A DNA stretch of 6,755 bases from positions 1-6,755 of the forward strand of contig JACDAY010000210.1 in NCBI GenBank assembly GCA_013695195.1. Direction: 5' to 3'. The position numbers and the translations under genes are program-made. The DNA comes from Blastocatellia bacterium (GTDB lineage: Bacteria > Acidobacteriota > Blastocatellia > Pyrinomonadales > Pyrinomonadaceae). Positions 1-4,719 of this stretch are shown piece by piece; within the stretch, counting starts at the first letter, position 1; each line of letters begins with the position of its first letter. The notes below the pieces were generated by a model. That model was not told where the DNA came from, searched no databases, and saw only the letters and a program-made list of their open reading frames with translations.

Positions 1-171
1 ATTCGACGAATTCATATTCGAGACATTCGCCATTAAATTGGAACTATTCGCATTTGAATTGGCCAAATTTACATTTGTAGTGCCAGGCTGCGCTCCGCAG
101 CCGATCAGAATGAAAGAAACAATTGAAAATCCCGCTAAAACGGAAATATTTTTCAGATTAAGCTTTTGCAT
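1..171 (-). CDS. Asn-rich secreted lipoprotein, 5' part only (cut by the left window edge)
   Basis: The first 57 codons of a gene that runs off the left edge. The N-terminus is a typical type II (lipoprotein) signal peptide: Lys at residues 3 and 7, a hydrophobic core at about residues 9-23, and the lipobox LIGC with the lipidated Cys at residue 25. After the Cys the chain becomes low-complexity and rich in Asn, Ser and Ala (residues 33-57), as in the flexible tether of a surface or periplasmic lipoprotein. Expected processing is by Lgt and LspA, with anchoring to a membrane; the residue after the Cys is Gly, so there is no Asp retention signal. The ATG at 171 is supported by an AAGGAG ribosome binding site nine bases upstream. 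The functional domain lies outside the window, so no function can be assigned. Translated by hand; the reading frame stays open to the edge. Confidence 0.8.
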   Translation of the reverse strand, partial: MQKLNLKNISVLAGFSIVSFILIGCGAQPGTTNVNLANSNANSSNLMANVSNMNSSN

Positions 172-180
172 ATTCAGAAT

Positions 181-186
181 CTCCTT
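181..186 (-). promoter_or_regulatory. Shine-Dalgarno site of the lipoprotein gene
   Basis: On the minus strand this reads AAGGAG, with nine bases between it and the ATG at 171. It is the strongest ribosome binding site in the window. It fixes the lipoprotein start and contrasts with the missing or weak sites upstream of the other minus-strand genes. Confidence 0.8.
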
Positions 187-196
187 ATGATTAGTG

Positions 197-258
197 TCCA
201 TCGAACTTTAGTTTGATGGATGATGGCAAAATAATTTCAACAAACTGAAGTTTGTTGA
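197..258. repeat. Two related palindromes between pcrA and the lipoprotein gene
   Basis: Two inverted repeats lie with centres 39 bases apart. The first (197-220) has 11-bp arms containing one G-T pair and the centre AACT-TT-AGTT. The second (237-258) is a perfect palindrome with 10-bp arms (TCAACAAACT on the left) and a GA centre. They share the core AACT-NN-AGTTTG. A partial third copy of the core occurs near 270-279. The pair sits in the 146-base gap downstream of the helicase and upstream of the lipoprotein, both on the minus strand. Read on that strand, the second palindrome is followed by an AT-rich stretch (AAATTATTTTG), so it could weakly terminate helicase transcription. It could also be an operator, or copies of a dispersed repeat. 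The rest of the gap (259-317) shows nothing recognisable. Confidence 0.6.
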
Positions 259-317
259 CAAATAAAGCTGAACTAAAGTAATACAATTTCTACGACTGGT
301 ATTTAACAAAGCAAAAA

Positions 318-2741
318 TTATGCCTTTTCCAGATTCGCGTATTTCTCGATTAATTTTTTCAGCCCGAAACCGGGAAAGCTGACCGTCAGCTTTACATTCT
401 CGCCCGTGCCCTCGCGGCGAAGAATCAGTCCTTCTCCGTATTTTGAATGGCGTACCCGCAAGCCGGGGACAAACTCGACAATTTCGGATTTTGGGCTTTG
501 GATTTTGGATTTGTCATAGGACAACGCCCTTAATTTCTCCAGACCGGATAAAGGTTTGTCGGCTTCTCGGCTGCTGCCTACCGCCATCTGCCTACCGCCT
601 TCGGTTCCTTGACTGCTTTTCCTATTAAAAAACTCGTTGATCGCATCTGAGCTGTTATAAGTCTTGCCGGTGTAAACGGCACGCGCTTTTTCGTGTGTTT
701 TCTCGCCGCGCAAAGCGTTGACAGTGTATTTGTTTTCCCTGGCCGTGGAGCTTCGCGCAAATGACAGCCACGACGGCCCTCGTGAAAGGTCGTCGATCGA
801 TTCCAGTAGCAGTTCGTTAAGAAACTGCGACGGCTCGGCAGCGATCTCTTCGCCGTAAACGCGCCGCCGCATCGAATGCGTAACATACAGCAATTTTTCT
901 GCACGCGTGATCGCAACATAGGCCAGCCGCCGCTCTTCCTCAAGCTCCTTCGGATCGCCGATACTTCGCGAATGCGGAAAAATCCCGTCCTCCAACCCGA
1001 CGATGAAAACAATCGGAAATTCCAAACCCTTTGCCATGTGAACCGTCATCATCGTAACACCGGCATTTCCGTCATATTTATCGGTATCTGAAATGAGCGC
1101 CGCGTGATCGATAAAGTCGCGGAGGCCGTTTTCCTCTGTTTTGTCATAGTCGACTGCAGCATTTACCAATTCTTCAAGATTTTCGAGCCGCGCCTCAGCC
1201 TCGTCAGTGTTCTCGGTCCGCAGCATCAGCGAATAACCTGAGTCCTCAATCGCGGAAATCACGACATCCGATACGCTTTTTTCAGTCTGTGCGCTTTCAG
1301 TTACTATTATCTGGAGCTTTTCGACCACATTTTTAAAGCTTTTTAATGCCGTTTTCGCCCGCGGCGTAAGATTCACGCGATGTTCGATCTTCTCATCGAC
1401 AATCGCCGCGATCATTTCCCACATTGAAACACCGGCTTGCCTCGAGCGCATCTGCACTTCATCGAGCGATGTTTTACCCAAGCCGCGCGTCGGCGTATTT
1501 ATAACACGCATCAGAGCGATATCGTCGGACGGATTCAACGCAAGTTTGAGATACGCGATAATGTCCTTTATTTCGGCTCGCTCGTAAAATGAAAATCCGC
1601 CGACGATGTTGTAATCGATCCGCAGACGCCGCAGCGATTCCTCAAAAACACGCGACTGCGAGTTCGTGCGGTAAAGAATTGCAATGCGCTGGCTGGCGTC
1701 GCGCCGCCGGTGATCTTCGATCCTCGATGCGACAAACCTTCCCTCACCGTCCGAATCCGGCGACTGATAATAGAGAATTCTTTCACCGCCGGTATTTGAT
1801 GTCCACAGCTTCTTTTTCTTCTGGTTTATGTTCTTATCGATGAGCGATTGGGCCGCATCCAGGATAGTCTGTGTCGAACGGTAATTTTGTTCGAGTAGAA
1901 TTGTCTTCGCATTCGGAAAATGCTCCTCAAAATCGAGAATGTTTTTAATATCGGCCTGTCTGAAGCCGTAAATGCTCTGGGCATCATCGCCCACTACGCA
2001 AATGTTCTGCTGCTTCTCTGTAAGAAATGTAACAAGCGCGAGCTGAAGCGGATTAGTGTCCTGATATTCATCAACTAATATATATTTGAAACGATCGTTG
2101 TACTTCGCGCGGACTTCCGCCGATTTCCGGAGCAGCCTTACAGTTTTTATTAATAAGTCGTCGAAATCGAGCGCATTCGCCTTATTCAGACGCTCTTCGT
2201 ACATCTTAAAAACCTTTGCTATCGCAGCCCGCCTTTCGTCTGTTTGTTCCGCATGCGAAGTGAATAACTCGACATCGTCACCCGCATTTTTCGCCGAACT
2301 GATCGCTCCCCGCACGATCCGAGGCAGGAGTTTTTTTTCGTCCATTCCAAGGTCTTTAATGCTCGACTTTATGACCTTTTGAGAATCGTCTGTGTCGTAA
2401 ATGGTAAATGATCTCGTATAACCTTCGTCCAATCGTTGGATATCCTGCCGCAAGATTCGCACGCAAAGGCTGTGAAAGGTCGAGATCAACGGTAACGAAT
2501 TCGACTTTTGGTCTTTTAAAAGGCTTTCGACGCGGCTACGCATTTCACCGGCCGCTTTATTCGTAAAAGTAACAGCCAATATATTGTGCGGTAGAACCTG
2601 CTTTTCAGCGATCAGATACGCAATGCGCACAGTAATTACACGCGTTTTGCCCGAACCCGCACCGGCGAGAATCAATAGCGGCCCTTCGGTGGTTTTGACG
2701 GCCTCGATCTGTTGAGGATTGAGAGATGAGAAAATATCCAT
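318..2741 (-). CDS. pcrA: ATP-dependent 3'-5' DNA helicase, PcrA/UvrD family (superfamily 1A)
   Basis: An 807-residue SF1A helicase of the family that unwinds DNA in nucleotide excision repair, mismatch repair and replication-fork maintenance, and can displace RecA. All motifs are intact and in order: Q-motif LNPQQIEAV (7-15), Walker A AGAGSGKT (26-33, Lys32), Ia around VTFTNKAAGEM (57-67), II DEYQDT (224-229, catalytic Glu225), III GDDAQSIYGFRQAD (251-264), IV QNYRST (285-290), V TVHMAKGLEF (566-575), VI LAYVAITRA (606-614, Arg613). A C-terminal Tudor-like segment (about 757-803, with VRHSKYGEG) is the part that contacts RNA polymerase in PcrA and UvrD. It is about 70 residues longer than typical PcrA; the extra length lies in a polar linker (about 650-756) that contains two heptamer-repeat tracts. 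The ATG at 2741 directly precedes the Q-motif. No good Shine-Dalgarno site is seen. It starts 45 bases after the hydrolase gene, so co-transcription is likely. PcrA and UvrD cannot be separated by eye. Confidence 0.97.
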   Translation of the reverse strand: MDIFSSLNPQQIEAVKTTEGPLLILAGAGSGKTRVITVRIAYLIAEKQVLPHNILAVTFTNKAAGEMRSRVESLLKDQKSNSLPLISTFHSLCVRILRQDIQRLDEGYTRSFTIYDTDDSQKVIKSSIKDLGMDEKKLLPRIVRGAISSAKNAGDDVELFTSHAEQTDERRAAIAKVFKMYEERLNKANALDFDDLLIKTVRLLRKSAEVRAKYNDRFKYILVDEYQDTNPLQLALVTFLTEKQQNICVVGDDAQSIYGFRQADIKNILDFEEHFPNAKTILLEQNYRSTQTILDAAQSLIDKNINQKKKKLWTSNTGGERILYYQSPDSDGEGRFVASRIEDHRRRDASQRIAILYRTNSQSRVFEESLRRLRIDYNIVGGFSFYERAEIKDIIAYLKLALNPSDDIALMRVINTPTRGLGKTSLDEVQMRSRQAGVSMWEMIAAIVDEKIEHRVNLTPRAKTALKSFKNVVEKLQIIVTESAQTEKSVSDVVISAIEDSGYSLMLRTENTDEAEARLENLEELVNAAVDYDKTEENGLRDFIDHAALISDTDKYDGNAGVTMMTVHMAKGLEFPIVFIVGLEDGIFPHSRSIGDPKELEEERRLAYVAITRAEKLLYVTHSMRRRVYGEEIAAEPSQFLNELLLESIDDLSRGPSWLSFARSSTARENKYTVNALRGEKTHEKARAVYTGKTYNSSDAINEFFNRKSSQGTEGGRQMAVGSSREADKPLSGLEKLRALSYDKSKIQSPKSEIVEFVPGLRVRHSKYGEGLILRREGTGENVKLTVSFPGFGLKKLIEKYANLEKA
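482..512. repeat. Heptamer repeat tract inside the pcrA linker
   Basis: On the coding (minus) strand this is four heptamers close to AAATCCA, plus a partial fifth (AAAT). Unit 3 has AAGCCCA and unit 4 ends in G. It encodes helicase residues 744-754, a Lys/Ser/Pro-rich stretch just before the Tudor-like domain. A seven-base period shifts the codon phase in every unit, so the peptide itself is not repetitive. This suggests that the repeat is a DNA-level feature rather than one selected for its protein product. Confidence 0.65.
574..601. repeat. Two copies of a 14-bp (2 x 7) repeat inside the pcrA linker
   Basis: Two 14-bp copies in tandem, CTGCCTACCGCCAT and CTGCCTACCGCCTT, each made of two similar heptamers. 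They encode helicase residues 714-723 in the non-conserved linker. The sequence differs from the other heptamer tract in the same gene, 61 bases away. The period is not a multiple of three, so the two copies are read in different frames. Confidence 0.65.
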
Positions 2742-2786
2742 TAAAAATATCTTAACGCGACTGCAGGGTTTCTACCATTTCAAAAA

Positions 2787-3344
2787 TTACTTGATGAGGG
2801 CCTGAATTTCCCTAAACTTCTCATGCTTCGCGTCGCGCATCACCTCGAACAGAGCCATTTCAAAACTCGATGCCACAACTCCGTTCTGCAGCATTTTGGA
2901 CAGGCCGGCCTGTTTGTCGGCCTCTCGGCGTGACCCGACGCAATCTGTCAAAAGATGCACGTCAAAGCCTTGAGCCAGGAGATCGTGCGCGGTTTGACTG
3001 ACGCAGACGTGAGTTTCGAATCCCGATAGAACAACCTGGCCCGCGTTTAGATCTTTAAGTTTCGTTTGAAAAGAATCAGCGCCGCACGAGCTGAAAGCCG
3101 TTTTTTCTATAAAATCAAAATCGTCTGGCAGCGAAAAAAGAATTTCCTCGGCTGTTCGTCCCAGACCAGTTGGATATTGCTCCGTACCGATTATCGGCAT
3201 CTCCAGAATCTGAAAACCGCGGACGGCGATCGAAATATTCGATGCAATCAATGCGAAATCTCCGATCACATTGCGGAAAGCCTCCTGAACATCGACTACG
3301 ACGAGAACGGCCTTCGAAATGTCTAATATTTTCGGATGCGGCAT
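2787..3344 (-). CDS. Isochorismatase-family cysteine hydrolase
   Basis: A 185-residue cytosolic hydrolase of the isochorismatase/nicotinamidase fold. The expected catalytic triad is visible: Asp18 (in VVVDVQ), Lys81 (in IEKTAFSSCG) and Cys114 (in SGFETHVCVSQTAHDLL). His112-Val113 lies just before the Cys, where the family has its cis-peptide and oxyanion turn. TEQYPTGLG (54-62) is the active-site loop typical of the subgroup that includes animal ISOC1/ISOC2 and many bacterial proteins of unknown substrate. The Asp/His metal site of true nicotinamidases is not evident, so nicotinamide is not a safe guess and the substrate is unknown. The length is normal for the family. The ATG at 3344 lies 15 bases after the stop of the small membrane-protein gene, with no Shine-Dalgarno site between, which is compatible with translational coupling. 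The helicase gene starts 45 bases downstream. Confidence 0.93.
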   Translation of the reverse strand: MPHPKILDISKAVLVVVDVQEAFRNVIGDFALIASNISIAVRGFQILEMPIIGTEQYPTGLGRTAEEILFSLPDDFDFIEKTAFSSCGADSFQTKLKDLNAGQVVLSGFETHVCVSQTAHDLLAQGFDVHLLTDCVGSRREADKQAGLSKMLQNGVVASSFEMALFEVMRDAKHEKFREIQALIK

Positions 3345-3359
3345 GGCGTTTTTGTAAAT

Positions 3360-3551
3360 TCAAACCTCGGAACTTTTCTTAGATACTGCTTTCGTCTGCT
3401 GCTCGGCCTTTCTTTGCATTCTTTCCTTTTTGTCACGCATTTCTTTCTTATAAGTTTTAATGAAAAAGAACACCGCCGCGACCGAGATAACCATGATCAA
3501 TATCATCATCGCAGCGATAAAATAGATTTCAGCGCGTTCGGCTCCGGGCAT
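3360..3551 (-). CDS. Small single-pass membrane protein of unknown function (63 residues)
   Basis: I do not recognise this gene. It encodes 63 residues: a short N-terminus with Glu5, Arg6 and Glu8, one strongly hydrophobic segment (about 9-31, rich in Ile, Met, Val, Ala and Phe), then a highly charged tail from KTYKKEMRDKKERMQRK onward that is probably helical. By the positive-inside rule the tail should face the cytosol. The composition is what a real small membrane protein would show and is unlikely for a random frame. The stop lies 15 bases before the hydrolase ATG, which suggests an operon. The ATG at 3551 directly abuts a heptamer array (3552-3586), so there is no Shine-Dalgarno sequence; an in-frame stop at 3561-3563 rules out a longer N-terminus. 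The internal Met codons at residues 15, 16 and 20 fall within the membrane segment and are poor starts. Confidence 0.7.
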   Translation of the reverse strand: MPGAERAEIYFIAAMMILIMVISVAAVFFFIKTYKKEMRDKKERMQRKAEQQTKAVSKKSSEV

Positions 3552-3586
3552 GTTTCGAGTTTAGAGTTTCAGGTTCCAGGTTTCAA
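3552..3586. repeat. Five-unit heptamer array abutting a start codon
   Basis: Five tandem heptamers with plus-strand consensus GTTTCAG. Every unit begins GTT and most differ from the consensus at one to three bases. A looser remnant may continue to about 3610. The array ends exactly at the ATG (3551-3549) of the minus-strand membrane-protein gene and occupies the place of its ribosome binding site. Read on the minus strand it gives a leader rich in A and C. Confidence 0.75.
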
Positions 3587-3663
3587 GTCGGTATTAGAGT
3601 CTGGAATCGGGTTTATCCCTTCGAGAGACTCGGTCTGTTGACGTGAAGGAATTTTTCGTCCTG

Positions 3664-3827
3664 AGTTCCGCTAGGAACGGCATGTTTGTAGGTGAAATTG
3701 GACGCAAGGTGATCTGGACACCCAATTACCCGTAGCTCCGTTAGGAGCGGCACAACATGTCGCTGCAATGCAGCTCGGAATCGTTTCAAACGATTTTTTC
3801 TACAAACAGAACGCTCCGATGGAGCTA
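3664..3827. repeat. REP-like palindrome cluster, units in both orientations
   Basis: Five short palindromes in about 160 bases. GTTCC/GGAAC lies at 3665-3678, GCTCC/GGAGC at 3735-3748, GCTGCA/TGCAGC at 3762-3774, AATCGTTT/AAACGATT at 3779-3795, and GCTCC/GGAGC at 3813-3825. The first two are followed on the plus strand by a tail resembling GGCATGTTTGTAG. The third and fifth carry a similar tail on the minus strand. The outer units therefore form terminal inverted repeats (3664-3691 and 3800-3827; 14 of 18 aligned bases match over hairpin arm and tail). The 3735 unit is preceded by GTAG, the tetranucleotide typical of REP elements mobilised by RAYT (TnpA-REP) enzymes. No transposase gene is present, so this is a non-autonomous element or a mosaic of copies. 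Confidence 0.6.
3779..3799 (+). terminator. Terminator-like hairpin with T6 inside the REP-like cluster
   Basis: A perfect 8-bp inverted repeat around a single central C (AATCGTTT/AAACGATT), whose last T's run into a tract of six T's (3794-3799). It has the form of an intrinsic terminator for plus-strand transcription. No plus-strand gene lies upstream in the window, so it may be a structural part of the repeat rather than a working terminator. It might also block antisense transcription towards the thioesterase. Confidence 0.35.
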
Positions 3828-3878
3828 ATAGACTACGTCCCGGATCCTAAAGACGCTTGACACAGACTTCAAGACTAA

Positions 3879-4331
3879 TCAACTCGGCGCTTGATTTGCG
3901 GGAAATGCCTGTTCGTCCGCAACCGGTTCTGCCCACAATCTTTCCTTATAGATTTCCGGAATCTGACGGACTTTTTTGTTTTGATCGGTAACAAGGTGAA
4001 GAGTTTCACCTTCGGCCAGCAAGGTTTCATCGGCAGGGCGGAAGATCTCGTAAATAAACCGTATCGCGCGGCTTCGAATCTCGGCGACCTGCGTGCGTAC
4101 TGTCAGAACATCTTCATAATAGGCCGGTGATTTGTACCGGCAGTAGCTTTCGGCGACAACCATCAGGGCGTTGTCATTTTCTTCCATTTCTTTGTAAGAA
4201 AACCCGCGGGAACGGCATAGATCGCTGCGGCCGGATTCAAACCATATCAGGTAGTTCGAATGGTGAACGATACCCATTTTATCGGTCTCGGCGTATCGGA
4301 CGCGGATCTCAGTTTCGTGCCAGTCGTCCAT
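3879..4331 (-). CDS. Hot-dog-fold acyl-CoA thioesterase, YbgC/4-hydroxybenzoyl-CoA thioesterase family
   Basis: A 150-residue cytosolic thioesterase that hydrolyses acyl-CoA or aryl-CoA thioesters. The family signature is clear at the N-terminus: VRYAETDKMGIVHHSNYLIWFE (residues 11-32), split as VRYAETD with catalytic Asp17, then GIVHH, then NYLIWFE on the central helix. Arg35 follows. The remainder (SYCRYKSPAYYEDVL, then RAIRFIYEI) matches the beta strands of a single hot-dog domain; the active enzyme is usually a tetramer. The substrate cannot be told by eye: YbgC-like, FadM-like and DHNA-CoA thioesterases share these features. The ATG at 4331 places the conserved HETEIRVRY at residue 5, as in relatives, so the start is sound, and an in-frame stop lies upstream at 4419-4421. 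It has no Shine-Dalgarno site because a GAGTCGT heptamer array begins at 4334. The tRNA-Gln gene on the same strand may share its transcript. Confidence 0.92.
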   Translation of the reverse strand: MDDWHETEIRVRYAETDKMGIVHHSNYLIWFESGRSDLCRSRGFSYKEMEENDNALMVVAESYCRYKSPAYYEDVLTVRTQVAEIRSRAIRFIYEIFRPADETLLAEGETLHLVTDQNKKVRQIPEIYKERLWAEPVADEQAFPANQAPS

Positions 4332-4333
4332 AA

Positions 4334-4418
4334 GAGTCGTGAGTCGTGAGTCGTGAGTCGTGAGTCGTGAGTCGTGAGCCGGAACTCCTGCTCTCGACTC
4401 GTGACTCTCAACTCTCGA
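4334..4418. repeat. GAGTCGT heptamer array with an inverted second arm
   Basis: Six identical tandem copies of GAGTCGT (4334-4375), followed by one degenerate copy (GAGCCGG, 4376-4382). After a short spacer come four heptamers of the opposite sense (4391-4418, consensus CTCTCGA). The two arms are partly complementary and could form a long imperfect hairpin. The array lies between the tRNA-Gln 3' end (4428) and the thioesterase ATG (4331), and stops two bases before that ATG. The exact identity of six units suggests recent expansion, or slippage at a hypervariable locus. Confidence 0.9.
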
Positions 4419-4427
4419 CTAATTTTT

Positions 4428-4501
4428 TGGCTGGGAGACAGGGAGTCGAACCCCGATAGGCAGATCCAGATTCTGCAGTCCTACCATTAGACGATCTCCC
4501 A
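4428..4501 (-). tRNA. tRNA-Gln, anticodon CTG, CCA encoded
   Basis: It folds by hand into a complete cloverleaf of 71 bases plus an encoded CCA (4428-4430). The 7-bp acceptor stem pairs TGGGAGA (4495-4501) with TCTCCCA. The D arm is GTC/GAC with GG in the loop. The 5-bp anticodon stem is GCAGA/TCTGC with loop ATCTGGA. There is a four-base variable loop. The T arm is CGGGG/CCCTG with one G-T pair and loop TTCGACT. The anticodon CTG (4467-4469) reads CAG codons. A U1-A72 first pair and discriminator G73 are the usual identity elements of glutamine tRNA and support the assignment. The gene is on the minus strand, with its promoter ten bases upstream. Confidence 0.97.
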
Positions 4502-4511
4502 GCGTTCTATT

Positions 4512-4541
4512 AATTTACGTGGCTTGTCTTCAGATTGTCAA
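4512..4541 (-). promoter_or_regulatory. Sigma70-type promoter of tRNA-Gln
   Basis: On the minus strand, a perfect -35 box TTGACA (4536-4541), an 18-base spacer and a -10 box TAAATT (4512-4517; four of six consensus bases). The -10 box ends ten bases before the first tRNA base, so transcription would begin a few bases upstream of the mature 5' end, as is usual for bacterial tRNA genes. The thioesterase gene may be read from the same promoter. Confidence 0.65.
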
Positions 4542-4550
4542 ATTGAACCG

Positions 4551-4665
4551 GGTTAGAACGCCTGCGTAAGCGGGTGGCATAATGTTGTGGCAATGGACTC
4601 AAACGTCAGCATCCTAAATTTTTCGCGTTACAAGAACTCACCCGTTTACGCAGGTGGTTCTGACC
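4551..4665. repeat. Inverted repeat pair (REPIN- or MITE-like) between tRNA-Gln and smpB
   Basis: Two 27-base arms in opposite orientation (4551-4577 and 4639-4665), separated by 61 bases. Aligned as reverse complements they differ by two substitutions and one small indel. Each arm contains a hairpin: in the left arm CCTGC/GCGGG closed by GTAA, and in the right arm the equivalent (CCACCTGC read on the minus strand). The two arms could also pair with each other. The spacer (4578-4638) encodes nothing recognisable. The element fills most of the region between two divergent transcription units, so it may overlap the smpB promoter, for which I find no convincing boxes elsewhere. Confidence 0.75.
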
Positions 4666-4719
4666 TGTAGCCGGCACACAGGTTGCGGTATTATCCGGCT
4701 TTGGGCAAAATGGAAGGTT

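Larger units (their letters stand above)
3587..3878. other. Non-coding gap between the thioesterase and the small membrane protein
   Basis: Together with the heptamer array, this gives 327 bases without a gene. It holds the REP-like palindrome cluster described separately (3664-3827). Its left part (3587-3663) has only a weak imperfect hairpin (about 3640-3660, GACG/CGTC ends). Its right part (3828-3878) has nothing clear. I find no conserved protein in any frame. I also find no convincing minus-strand promoter for the small-protein/hydrolase/helicase group, although one would be expected here if those genes are not transcribed from the thioesterase side. Confidence 0.6.

Noticed and set aside
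578..1012. 144-codon open frame on the minus strand overlapping the helicase
   Set aside because: It is a different frame of the same strand as an unmistakable PcrA/UvrD gene; its product has no recognisable motif and looks like a shadow.
3857..3862. Perfect TTGACA on the plus strand near the thioesterase 3' end
   Set aside because: No -10 box at a suitable distance and no plus-strand gene downstream before smpB, about 860 bases away.
4334..4420. Repeat array considered as a CRISPR
   Set aside because: The units are seven bases long with no spacers, so it is a simple tandem repeat; no cas gene is present.
4391..4428. Heptamer hairpin followed by T6 considered as an intrinsic terminator
   Set aside because: The T-run (4423-4428) is on the plus strand, where no gene leads into it, and it overlaps the end of the tRNA CCA. 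On the tRNA strand it is an A-run, so it cannot terminate the tRNA transcript.
4685..4711. TTGCGG and CAAAAT 17 bases apart as an smpB promoter
   Set aside because: Both boxes are weak and the second ends eight bases before the ATG, leaving almost no leader; not strong enough to report.
4654..4719. 22-codon N-terminal extension of smpB from an ATG at 4654
   Set aside because: The added residues do not resemble SmpB, the first codons lie in the inverted repeat, and the internal ATG at 4720 gives the normal family N-terminus.
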